A stretch of 64,000 bases of DNA. Source: Diphasiastrum complanatum. Lineage: Eukaryota; Streptophyta; Lycopodiopsida; Lycopodiales; Lycopodiaceae. The notes below the pieces were generated by a model. It worked only from the letters and a program-made list of their open reading frames with translations, did not search any database and was not told where the DNA came from. Made by a program: the position numbers and the translations under genes. Location of the stretch: assembly GCA_029204225.1 (NCBI GenBank), contig MU832120.1:22110-86109 (forward strand), written 5' to 3'. The number at the start of each line of letters is the position of its first letter. The stretch's first letter is position 1. Positions 32,587-42,474 of the stretch are shown one piece after another.

Positions 32587-32865
32587 ATGCCCTGGATATT
32601 TTGTTTGGTAGCTCAGAAACATTCTTGGCCTGATATGATAGATTCTGCAGATTTATACAAAGTTAGGTATCCAAAAGAGGGGGAAACCGACGAAGGTTCG
32701 AAATTAGATGGTCTATGCAATAATAGGTTCCTTGCATTCTGCAAATTTGAACATGTAGATGGTCAACATTTTTGTTGTGCGTGTAATGAGATAGCGCCTC
32801 ATGCAGTGAGACGTAACAAAATATTAAAAGCAACATTCGAGGAGAGGTTTTGTATGTACACGTAA
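32587..32865 (+). CDS. Unrecognised cysteine-containing open frame
   Basis: A 92-codon frame with KHSWPDMIDSADLYKVRYPK, then LDGLCNNRFLAFCKFEHVDG and QHFCCACNEIAPHAVRRNK. The Cys/His arrangement C-x6-C-x4-H-x4-C-C-x-C suggests, but does not prove, a metal-binding patch. No known family is recognised. It sits between other orphan frames on the same strand and may be one exon of a larger decayed gene. Confidence 0.3.
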   Translation: MPWIFCLVAQKHSWPDMIDSADLYKVRYPKEGETDEGSKLDGLCNNRFLAFCKFEHVDGQHFCCACNEIAPHAVRRNKILKATFEERFCMYT

Positions 32866-33212
32866 GAATATGTTTGTTCAGAAACATGACACATTACATA
32901 TTGGAATCCGACAGGCTGAACTTTGAACAAGAGAACAAACGAAAGAAAAGCAGCCTGACAGAAATAATGGAACGTGCTCGACAGCTTTGGATTTCCTTGG
33001 ACCGGCCCCATCACATTAAAGGAGTAAAACTAGACCAAGAGACCACAAGGAGAATGGCCTCCTTCTATCAAGGACTTCATGGCGTCATTGGCAATGACAT
33101 TACGGGATGGCTGCAAGGAAGACTGCCATTAAAAACTTTGTATGCAAAGTTTGAAGACTATACCTTAATATTATTGCGCCCGGATGATACTTTCAATACG
33201 TTCTCGATGTAA
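32850..33212 (+). CDS. Unrecognised 120-codon open frame
   Basis: The well-mixed part is LESDRLNFEQENKRKKSSLT, EIMERARQLWISLDRPHHIK, GVKLDQETTRRMASFYQGLH, NDITGWLQGRLPLKTLYAKF and EDYTLILLRPDD. It is predicted mostly helical by eye and overlaps the end of the previous frame. No family is recognised. With its neighbours it looks like pieces of one larger coding unit, interrupted by introns or frameshifts. Confidence 0.3.
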   Translation: MYVHVRICLFRNMTHYILESDRLNFEQENKRKKSSLTEIMERARQLWISLDRPHHIKGVKLDQETTRRMASFYQGLHGVIGNDITGWLQGRLPLKTLYAKFEDYTLILLRPDDTFNTFSM

Positions 33213-33595
33213 TCTGCAATCGTATTTGTAACAAAATTGTTGCATGGTGATTTTTTTTTTCGAAAAAAAATAAAGAGAAATATATTGAAGAAGGTGCAAA
33301 TAATATGGTCTGAGAAACATGCTTCGTGCATGTCATAAATTTTTTGATTTCATTGGATAATGACCTCCCCAACAATGTAGAGTACAATAAAGAAAGCGTC
33401 AAAACTTCTGTCCAAGACCATTGACAATAAGTTTGCGTATGATTGGATCAAAACATCAACAAGCAGCGGCTGAAGCATATCGACAAAATTGCAAGCGTGT
33501 ATACCTGCATCATTGACTCAGTTTGTACGTAAGGTGAAGGAAATACATATAGAAAGTGCAAGGATTTACAAGGGTACAAGCAGCTCTAACGACGG

Positions 33596-33992
33596 ATGGA
33601 GATTTTTTTTATAAAGTCAAAACCTCCAAAGGTGCATAAGCCATCTGTTGCGACACAGAGGAGTCAAATGTCATCTCTGTTTTCTTTGGGATCGTCCGAC
33701 TTTGTACATATTCGACAACATAAAATCTTTGAATTCGAGCTATATCGCATCAATGGTGCGGCACTGGTCAGTGTATCGGCTGTCTTATATGGTAGCCCCA
33801 TTGCTAAATGTCGGTGGCCGAAACATTATATCGATCGACACTCCAGAAAATACAAATCTTACTAAAGCCTATATGGAGAATATAAAGTGTTTGGGATCTG
33901 GTTCAGATGGTCAATTTTCTGAAGAATCAGATGAATTCAATACTCGTGTTACACGTGATGTAGATATAGACTTACACATTGAAGACACGTAG
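33596..33992 (+). CDS. Unrecognised open frame(s) ending with an acidic tail
   Basis: Two overlapping plus-strand frames. The one reading to 33992 contains VRHWSVYRLSYMVAPLLNVG, GRNIISIDTPENTNLTKAYM and a tail FSEESDEFNTRVTRDVDIDL. The other contains SSDFVHIRQHKIFEFELYRI. Which, if either, is real cannot be decided from sequence. Beyond 34.0 kb comes an A/T-rich stretch with AATAAA-type motifs near 34073, which would suit a 3' end. Confidence 0.25.
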
Positions 33993-34302
33993 GATATTGG
34001 TGCTTCAATCATTGTAAATATTTTGTAATGGCCATTTGCCAATCCATGTATATATTTTGTAATACATTTTATAAATAAAGATATCTTGTAGTTGTTTTTT
34101 GCATAACCATCTTTGCTTTATGTAAATAACTTCAAATTGTAAGTGTTAAATTTTTTACATTGACCATGTAGTACTTTTTTGTTTGTATTTTCATATGTGT
34201 TTTATGTGTTACAAGGTAATCAGAATTTCAAAATATATGATATATCCATACTATGTTTCAAGATTTTCATATCGTTTAGCTGTTCTAAGTTAAATATTTT
34301 TT

Positions 34303-34725
34303 TATAAACAACATGAGCCTTTCGAAATATGTGTGAATTCTATATTGTTTTGTCATAATTACATCTGAAAATTATCATGTCCATATTCAAAAATGGATTA
34401 TTGCAAAGTCCGAAATTAGTTGATCCTGTGTTTTCAACTAGTTTTGCTATTTTGGTCATATTTGTATATTTGGCAATTGAGGCCAATTTTCATATTAGAC
34501 TTAAAAGTTTGACCTTTCAAAGCTATATAAGTCTACAAGCATTTGAATAAGCACTTTTTGAAAGTGTCGGAAAGTGTAGTACACGATTTTGATATATTCA
34601 AGTTTGAATGTTGGAGACATTGAATCTAGTCCACATTAATGCTAGGTTTTTTGTTATGCAAAAAACCAAACTCATTAATGAGTCATGGATGTGCTATATA
34701 TAGTTGTACACTCGTGGGAAGAGAT

Positions 34726-34776
<51 letters not shown>

Positions 34777-34877
34777 ATGCTTATAGCTGAGTTCTCTTGT
34801 ATTCATCTATCCATTGGTGCACTATATTTGTGAGATCTTGCAATCTTGTGTGTATAATGCTCATTTTATGCTATTTT
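34303..34877 (+). mobile_element. Copia-type LTR, family 1, copy 2 (truncated)
   Basis: This plus-strand copy mirrors the minus-strand block at 3.4-4.06 kb almost base for base from CATGAGCCTTTCGAAATATG to CTCATTTTATGCTATTTT. It then diverges, so the R/U5 end is missing. It holds a TATATATA box near 34694 and a CT tract. A broken copia pol follows on the same strand about 120 bp later, but no primer-binding site or gag is present between them. Confidence 0.75.
34729..34774 (+). repeat. (CT)n microsatellite inside an LTR
   Basis: About 23 CT units. The same LTR position has only a short CT-rich run in the 41-kb copy and interrupted AGAGAG in the 3.6-kb copy, so the tract expanded within this copy. 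Confidence 0.95.
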
Positions 34878-34993
34878 CATCGTCATCCATCGAAGATAGC
34901 CTAACTCTTGACCTGGCTACACACTCTATCAAGCAAGCCATCATGGAGCAATCACAGGGGTGAGCATCTCAAATGCAACCAGTTCGATGACCT

Positions 34994-37099
34994 ATGATGC
35001 ATGTAAAGGGTAAAATGTCATGTACTCCTTTTTCCAAAGACTCCTACAAAACTACAAAGATTCTGGAGCTTGTACATTCAGACATTTGTGGAACTTTCAA
35101 CGTGATCTCAGTAGGAGGCTCAAAATATTATATCACCTTTATTGATGATTACAGTAAGTTTTTCAGAGTCTACTTCATTCAGAATAAATCAAAAGCTCTT
35201 GACAAATTCATAGAGTATGTGAATTGGACAGAAAGATGCACATGAAATAAGGTGAAACAGATCAAAACAGATCGGGGTGGAGAATACATCTCAAATCGAT
35301 TCACTGATTTCTACAATGATCGTGGAATCATTCATAGAAGAACTGCATCTTATACATCGCAGCACAACAATATTGCAAAAAGAAAGAACGGGACTCTTAT
35401 GGAAGTTGCCAGGTGCATGATGGCCTATTCGAAGGCTCCAAGAGTGCTGTGGGCTAAAGCAGTAGGTATAGCTGCTTACATTCAGAACGAGACAGGAAAA
35501 TCTTGTGTTCCTCACACAACATCACATGAATTATGGTGGGGTTAAAAACCCAATCTGACTCACATTCGAATCTTTGGTTGTGCAGCATATGCACATGTTC
35601 CTGACAACTTTCGAAAGAAGCTTGATGAGAAAGCAAAACAAGGATATCTTGTAGGATATGACAATCATTCGTCATACTACAGAGTCTATATGCCAGAGAC
35701 AAACACAATGAAGATAGTCAGAGACGTGAAATTTGATGAAAACAAAACTGGCCAACAATGATCCTGTCAGTTATGAAGTCCTTGGAAGACAGTACTATGG
35801 TCTACCAATTGTGATAGAGGGAGTAGAGGATGAACACTCAGACGAAGATGTTCAAGTCGCACCTCATTCAAGTGACGAATCAGACGAAGAAAGATTCGCA
35901 AGCCAGCCTACTGCTACAGTACTTATAAACCGAAATGGTTCCAGACCCAACAAATCAGATAAAGATAAGAGCATTGCAGTACCAGAAGGATCTCCTAGAA
36001 GATCGATAAGAGAACGAAGAGCGCCAGCAAGATTTGTGTCAGGCAGCTCAGCTTCTACATCAGAAGAGTTTTGTAGATTCAGTGGAGAACCACAAACATT
36101 TGAGGAAGTAGTTGAATGTCCAGAGAAAGACAAATGGATCCAAGCCATGAATGAGAAAATGGAATCCATGAGAAAGAATCAGGTATGGAAGTTGCAGCCA
36201 TTACCAGATAAGTGCAATACTGTAAAATGCAGGTGGGTATACAAGCTTAAGTATGGACCAAATGGAGACATTTCAAAGTACAAAGGCAGACTTGTAGCGA
36301 AGGGGTTTTCTCAGAGATATGGTATTGACTATGTTGAGACCTTCTCTCTTGTCGTGAAACATTCGTCCCTACATTTACTGTTTGCATATGCAGAGCTACT
36401 TATGATCTCAGGATCATCGTGGACGAGAAAACAATGTTCTTGCATGGTGAGCTAGATGAAGAAGTCTACATGGATTAACCTCTAGGCTACATTTCAAATT
36501 CACTTCCTACTTATGCATGCAGAATGCATAGAAGTATCTATGGTCTGAAGCAATCAGCGTGACAATGGTTTAAGAAGAAAGATCAAGCCCTGAAATCTTT
36601 AGGATTCAAGCCAATAGTCGCTGATTCTATGAGCCAATTCTGTACGAATCTAGGCTCAACTCATTAGAACATTGCGAAACAAATTTTGCAATACCTTCAA
36701 TTAACGAAGGATTTTGATTTGTGTTATTCTCATGATGCATTGTTCCAAATGCTTTTCTACAGTGATGCTAGCTGGGCATCTTTCAAGGATGACTGCAAAA
36801 GTGTCTCAAGAGGATGCACCATCGCGTCAGGAGCAGCAATTCTCTAGGTCAGCAAGAAGCAGACCATTGTGGTTCAGTCATCCTACGAAGTAGAGTACGT
36901 AGTAGCAGCAAAGATGACTAATAAAATTATTTGGCTCAAACAGTTCCTTGATGAATTGTACGAAACGAGGAATGAACCTCTTGTTTTGTACATGGACAAT
37001 ACATCCGCAATCACGAAAAGATACAAAGCGAAAATGTTCGTGAACATCCTGACGAAAAGACATGAACGCGAAATATTCGCGAAAGAAAAATGTTCGTGA
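34994..37099 (+). pseudogene. Copia pol: integrase, reverse transcriptase, RNase H, broken
   Basis: The order is that of Ty1/copia. The integrase core comes first (LVHSDICGTF, YYITFIDDYSKFFRVYF, KTDRGGEYISNRF). Linker sequence follows, then the reverse-transcriptase start (DKWIQAMNEKMESMRKNQVW, CRWVYKLKYGPNGDISKYKG, RLVAKGFSQRYGIDYVETFS) and, after several stops and shifts, an RNase H remnant (SSYEVEYVVAAKMTNKIIW). The integrase catalytic glutamate, normally in AERKNRTL, is lysine here (AKRKNGTL), so the enzyme would be dead even without the frame breaks at about 35.25, 35.54 and 36.45 kb. Gag and protease are missing. Confidence 0.85.
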
Positions 37100-37827
37100 C
37101 ACAACAGGAGAAAGTCAAACGACGCGAAAGTCAAATGACTCGAAGCGACACTTTTCGACCTTCACGCTCCAAAGGATTAGGAAGATCATACAAGTACCAT
37201 GAAGTACAAATCCCTGATCTAATATGATGACGTCAGTGGAAGAGCGTTAGGACGTGCCTAACCCACCATTCTTGTAAACCATAATTAGTTATAGATTGTT
37301 TTATTTATCTAATCATATATGCTACTTTGAATGTATGTATAAAATACATACAATAGCAAATATAAAATATACAGAATAAAAGTCCGCCTGTGAGCGAGAC
37401 AATTTTGTAAGTAGGATCCACAGAGATCCAAGAAATTCACTAGTAAGCGAAACACTGTTCGTGGGAGAACATTATTTCTCTCATGCCAATGCGTTGTGTG
37501 GGTCTGTCATACAACGCTTGAAATCAAGAGAATAAATAGATGATATTGTAGTTGTTACGCACATATTACTCTTTTAAGCCTGCAACATTTAAAGTCTCAC
37601 AAAAAGGCCTAAAGTCCTTTTATTGACTTTCTAATTATCAAATAACTATGTGATCATCGGGTTGAACTTACACACGCAAGGTGCCAAAAATACTGTCTCA
37701 ATTAATTATGGACTTTCTCAAAATCCATTTTAAAATATGGACAAAAGAAATTCAAGATGTTAATTAATCACAAAATAATTGAAACTTTGACAATGTTTAA
37801 TACTTCTTTTACAGAAGATATATATAT
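37100..37827. other. Copia 3' flank, no gene
   Basis: The left part carries several GCGAAA/TTCGCG words (37040-37150), similar to the LTR start at 43.5-43.8 kb. A CRE-like TGACGTCA lies near 37228. The rest is A/T-rich. It may include a 3' LTR of the preceding copia element, but ends and target duplications could not be defined. Confidence 0.4.
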
Positions 37828-38377
37828 GGAGGCCCCACCCGCCGCGGTGGGAGGAGCCTCCAAAAAAATAATTTAATATAAAAGAAATTCAAAAAAAAAT
37901 TATGGAGGCCCACCAACCACGGCTGGTGGACCCTCCAATTTTTTTTTTAAATTAATTTTTTTTTAACAAAAATTTGAGGCTCCACCAGCCACGATGTATG
38001 GAGCCTCCAAGTTTTATTTTATTTTTTTAAGAAAAATTTTATTTTAATTTTTAAATTTTTTTTTTGTTTGGCAACTCCACCCGCCGCGGTGGGTGGAGCC
38101 TCCAAAAAGAAAAAAATTAATCTTAGAAAAAAAGAATTTAATTTAATTTTTTTTTATGGAGACTCCACCCGCCGCGGCGGGTGGAGCCCCCATTTTTTTT
38201 TTTATGGAGGTGGAGCCCCCAATTTTTTTTAATATTTTAATGGAGGCCCCACCAGCCACAACAGGTAAAACCCACAATTTTGTTTTGTTTTATGGAGGCT
38301 CCACCTGCCATGGCGGATGGAGCCCCCAAATCTCTTTTTTTAAAAAATTTTTTGGAGGCTCCACCCGCCGTGGCGAG
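37828..38377. repeat. Array of about eight GC-rich palindromes separated by A/T spacers
   Basis: Units start at 37828, 37904, 37976, 38070, 38158, 38205 (collapsed), 38242, 38294 and 38354 (truncated). The consensus is a 34-bp perfect palindrome with half-site GGAGGCTCCACCCGCCG. Spacers of roughly 15-60 bp are runs of A and T. Unit 2 has CCACCA opposite TGGTGG where the consensus has CCACCC opposite GGGTGG, a paired change that preserves the stem. The family also occurs at 31.2-31.3 kb. There is no protein-coding sense and no cas gene. Mobile hairpins or a conversion-driven satellite are possible. Confidence 0.92.
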
Positions 38378-39424
38378 TTTGGTCCATGGACCTTAACTCT
38401 TAGCCCTTGGCCCTCAACTGTTAGCCCTCATGGTCCTTAACTCTTCGTCCTTGGCCCTAAACCCTTGGATCTTAACTCTTAGCCCTTCACTTTTAACCCT
38501 TGGTCCTTAACTCTTGGCCCTTCACCCTTGGTCTTTGGCCCTTAGCACCTAGCTCTTGTCCCTTAGTCCTCAACCCTTGGCCACTAAAACTTAACTCTTG
38601 GCCTCTCACTCTTAACCCTTGGTCCTTATCGCCTCTCTCTCTCTCTTGGCCCTTAGCGCTTAGCCTTTAGCTTTTGTCCCTTAGTCCTCAACCCTTGGCC
38701 CTTGGCCATTGAAACCTAAATCTTAGCGCCTTTCATCCTGGACCTTGGCCCTTAATCCTTGGTCCTTAATCCTTGTTCTTAAATCCTTGGCCCATAGCCC
38801 TTGATTTTTTATCCTTGACCCTTGGCCTTTAGCTTTTATCCCTTAGTGCTTAGCCCTTAGTCCTTAACCGTTGGCCATTGGCCCTTGGCTGTTAGTCCTT
38901 CGCTCTTAACACCTAGCTCTTGTCTCTTAGTCCTCAACCCTTGGCCCTTGGCCCTTGGCCACTAAAACTTAACTCTTGGCCCTTCACTCTTAACCCTTGG
39001 TCCTTATCATCTCTCTCTCTCTTGGCCCTTAGCCCTTAGCCTTTATCCCTTAGCTTTTGTCCCTTATTCCTCAACCCTTGGCCCTTGGCCATTGAAACTT
39101 AACTCTTAGCACCTTTCATCTTGGCCCTTGGCCCTTAGCCCCCTAGCCCTTGATCCTTGACCCTTGGCCCTTACATCTTACCTCTTAGTGCTTAGCCCTT
39201 GATCCTTGGCCCTTGGCCCTTAGCTCTTACCTCTTAGTGCTTAGCCCTTAGTCCTTAACCCTTGGCCATTGGCCCTTGGCTATTAGCCCTTTGATCTTAA
39301 CCTTTGCCCTTTGCTCTTAGTCCTTGGACCTTGGCCCTTAGCTCTTGTCCCTTAGTCCTTAACTTGTGGCCCTTGACCATTGAAACTTAACTCTTGGCCC
39401 TTCGCTCTTAACCCTTGGTCCTCA

Positions 39425-39486
<62 letters not shown>

Positions 39487-39790
39487 GCCCTTAGGCCTTG
39501 ATCTTAACCCTTGGCCCTTTGTCTTGGCTCTTGGTCCTTCTATCTTGGCCCTTGGCTCTTAACCCTTGTTCCTTATCTCCTCTCTTAACTCTTAGCCCTT
39601 CGCTCTTAGCCCTTACCCCTTGGCCCTTCGTCTTGCCCTTTGGTTCTTCTCCCTTGGCCCTTAAACCTTGGTCCTTAATCCTTGTCCTTTTATCCCTGGC
39701 CCTTAGCCCTTGACCATGACCCTTGATGCTTCCTCTCTTATCCCTCATCCCTCAACTCTCGGTCCCTAACCCTTGGCTCTCAATGTCATA
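38378..39790. repeat. Degenerate 7-bp telomere-like array (CCCTTRG)
   Basis: For about 1.4 kb the sequence falls into a 7-bp rhythm of CCCTTGG, CCCTTAG, TCCTTAA, CTCTTAG and similar words. The complementary strand reads CCAAGGG/CTAAGGG/TTAAGGG, one or two changes from the plant telomere unit TTTAGGG; an exact CCCTAAA occurs near 38445. CT microsatellites interrupt it near 38633, 39013 and 39429-39484. It begins within about 20 bp of the last palindrome unit. Long frames here are artefacts of the repeat. Confidence 0.85.
39429..39484 (+). repeat. (CT)n microsatellite within the heptamer array
   Basis: About 28 CT units, probably expanded from the CTCTT words of the surrounding array. Confidence 0.97.
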
Positions 39791-40801
39791 GTTAAGAGAG
39801 CCTCTTTTGTGGATAAGGACCTCGTGGTTGAGGCAAATGCTTTCATTCATTCATTCCACCTTTGGTCTCAAAGAGGATGTCATATCTGATGCTTGGGTGA
39901 GTAAGCTCCAATCCACCATAGTGTTTCTGCGTCTCAAAGATGCTTTGCTTCATCAAAAGGTTCTACGTAAAAGAGGTTGCTTGAAGGGATCTACCATTTT
40001 TATGGATGAAGACTTGACGCCCATTCAATGGTTGCCACCATCTCAACTCTCTCCCTCCTCGCTGTTGTTGTCACAGCTTTCCCTCCCTTCGGTGCTACTA
40101 CGGTTTAGGGTTTAGGGGATTGTAATATGCAGGGGCATATTCTCTTCACAAGGAATTGTAATGCCCAGACGTCTTCAAGACAGATAGAGTTCTTGGACAT
40201 CAATGATCAGCTGCGTGTTCGTGCCCTTGACAGTGGCATGCTTGGAGTTACCAGGACCTCTGCATATTGTTTGGGACCTACTACTTCATATGGGGGGCAC
40301 TTACTACAGTTTGGAGAGGCACATGAGCTAGCCATTTATAATGGCTTACCCTGCTGGCCACATTTAGACGGTTATACATGCCACTCTCACAGTGGAGGAC
40401 ATAGTGTCATTGACTATCTCATAGGGTCACCACCCGTTATACCCACAGTCTTTGACTTCCACGTTCCCCCCACCACCCTTTCTGATCACTCATTTCTCTC
40501 CTTTGATATCGGCCACCTTCCACCCACTCATTCATCTACACTACCCATGCTTACTCGAGCATCCACATACATATTTGATCCCACTCACATGCCACAGTAT
40601 CGAGAGTCCTTGGCTTCACTTTTACACTCCTTTCCTCATGACAGTCCAGTCGACACCTTGGCTGTTTTTCTCACCACCTCTCTCCACATGGCTGCATCAG
40701 TACCAATCCTCCCCACAAAAACCCATTCCAAAAAGACTCGACACACACCTCGACCATTGCACCCTCCATGGTACTATATCGAGTGTTGTTCTCTTCATTA
40801 G
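39791..40801 (+). pseudogene. LINE remnant with endonuclease domain
   Basis: The first part (39807-40115) has the helical lead and KGSTIFMDEDLTPIQ motif seen in the N-terminal protein of plant LINEs. After a frame change, 40127-40801 encodes the C-terminal half of an apurinic-type (exonuclease-endonuclease-phosphatase) domain: LLQFGEAHELAIYNGLPCWP, GYTCHSHSGGHSVIDYLIGS and TLSDHSFLSFDI, with the expected S-x-I-D-Y and S-D-H residues. This domain nicks target DNA for non-LTR retrotransposition. The N-terminal half of the endonuclease and the reverse transcriptase are absent. Two telomere units, GGTTTAGGGTTTAGGGG, lie at 40102-40118 between the two parts. Confidence 0.7.
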
Positions 40802-40870
40802 TCAGTAACGTATTCACGTATCTATGCCCCACATATAGGGTTGAGATAAGGATAGGAAATGCCTACTACA

Positions 40871-41035
40871 ATGTGTGTATGTGTGTGTGTTTGTGGCTAT
40901 GTATGTGTGTATACGTATGTGTGGGTATGCATGTGTATGTGCATGTGTGTATGTGTACGGGTGTGTGTGTGGATGTATGTATGTGTGTATATGTGTATGT
41001 ATGTTTATGTGTGTGCATGTATACACGTATGTGTA

Positions 41036-41068
<33 letters not shown>

Positions 41069-41076
41069 ATGTATGT
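40871..41076 (+). repeat. (TG)n-rich tract
   Basis: About 200 bp of interrupted TGTGTG/TATG repeat ends in about 13 pure TG units next to the LTR start. Frames through it are not genes. Confidence 0.95.
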
Positions 41077-41079
41077 GTT

Positions 41080-41736
41080 GTGAGAAATTGTCAACTAGTT
41101 TGATATTTTGGTCATATTTGTTTATTTGGCAATTGAGGCCAATTTTTATATTAGGATTAGAGTTTGACTTTTCAAAATTATATTAGTCTAAAAGTATTTG
41201 AGTTACCACTTTTTGAAAGTGAGAGAAAGTAGAAAGTCGAGTTTGGACACATTCAAATTTGAAAGTTAGATACATTGATTCTAATCATATTGTTGATAGG
41301 GTTTTTGATCTAGAAGTTTCTATGGAGAGAAACAAAGCTCATTAATGATGCATGGACCTGTTATAAATAGATGTAAACTTGTGGGAGAAATGATTCTTCT
41401 CTCTCTCATCTCATTTCATGCTTATACATGAGTTCTCTTGGGTTCATCTATCCATTGGTGCACTATATTGATGATATCTTGCAATCTTGTGTGTAGAATG
41501 CTCATATTTTGTTATATTCGGATCCACACATGTGAAATACAGTAACTTAATGTTTTTATATGGACAACAACTTCATTTTATCATAAGTCATATGTTTGAT
41601 CCATATATTGTTGAGTTTGCATCTCGTTCATTAAGTAAATGTTGATTTTCTATATTGCAAATGGTGTAAAGTATGTTGTCTTTCATACCAAAGATCAATA
41701 GGTGATTTTGAATCTTAGTGATTCACAATCTTCACA
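41080..41736 (+). mobile_element. Copia-type LTR, family 1, copy 3 (5' LTR)
   Basis: It ends ...TTCACA immediately before a primer-binding site, which fixes its 3' edge. It carries a TATA box (TATAAATA, 41362-41369) and the shared family words found at 3.4-4.06 and 34.3-34.9 kb. Its 5' edge is judged from where similarity begins after the TG tract, and it lacks about 140 bp of the 5' part present in the other two copies. Confidence 0.8.
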
Positions 41737-41748
41737 TGGTATCAGAGC
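41737..41748 (+). other. Primer-binding site (initiator Met-tRNA)
   Basis: TGGTATCAGAGC directly follows the LTR. This is the standard plant copia/gypsy sequence complementary to the 3' end of initiator methionine tRNA, used to prime minus-strand DNA synthesis. Confidence 0.92.
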
Positions 41749-42077
41749 TTGTGTTGCAGTTTATGAAAGGATCAGCCACATTTATCAAAGACTTGGAGGA
41801 GTTACCAATGCTAGAGTGTGCTAGATTGTTTCTACTCAAAAATCAAGCATTTTGCATATGTCGAATTGATCTTTTGTAGGTCAAAACTGAATTTAGGTTT
41901 ATGAAGTTGAAGAATTCCGATTTCACAAGTGGCTTACTGGATTTGGATGATTTTAGATGCATTAGGAAAGTTTCATTAGAGGCTACAAGATTGTATATCA
42001 AGTTTGTTGAATTGCATGTAGAAATTGGAAGATTCAATTGTTTAAGATTTTGTCAAAACCCTATTTTTAAATTGGAT

Positions 42078-42300
42078 CGTGTGTTTCAATCTTAGGAAGT
42101 GGCAAGATTCATTAGATTTTTGGTAGATCATAGGTTGATCAAGATTATAGATTGTTGGTAGATCATAGGTTGATCAAGATCATAGATTGATTGGATATCT
42201 ATTTTTTGAGGTTTATGGACTTCAATAGAGTGTGTTTCAATCTTAGGAAGTGGCAAGATTCATTAGATTGTTGGTAGATCATAGGTTGATCAAGATTATT
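42078..42300 (+). repeat. Duplicated leader segment of copia element
   Basis: About 70 bp (TGTTTCAATCTTAGGAAGTG through GGTTGATCAAGATTAT) occurs near 42079 and again near 42230. A shorter third copy of TTGGTAGATCATAGGTTGAT lies between them. It lies in the untranslated leader between primer-binding site and gag. Confidence 0.9.
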
Positions 42301-42474
42301 CATTCTATGTGTTGATTTGCTAGTTATAAGTGCTAGAAGAGAATTGAGAGGTTCCATATCTTTGTGATTTCTTTTTGAAAACATTTTTTGTTTTTCAAAA
42401 GAGTGCTTTGTGCATTGGAACGGGTTGAAAGAGAAATATCAGGTCATTGCAACATGGCTACATGAAGTGGAGTC

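Noticed and set aside
37828-38377. CRISPR-like repeat-spacer array
   Set aside because: Repeats are palindromic and variable, spacers are unequal A/T runs, no cas genes are present, and the context is plant nuclear DNA.
39491-39748. 85-codon minus-strand frame rich in Lys, Gly and Arg
   Set aside because: It is produced by the 7-bp repeat read in a frame without stops; 21 bases give a 7-residue rhythm. It is not a gene.
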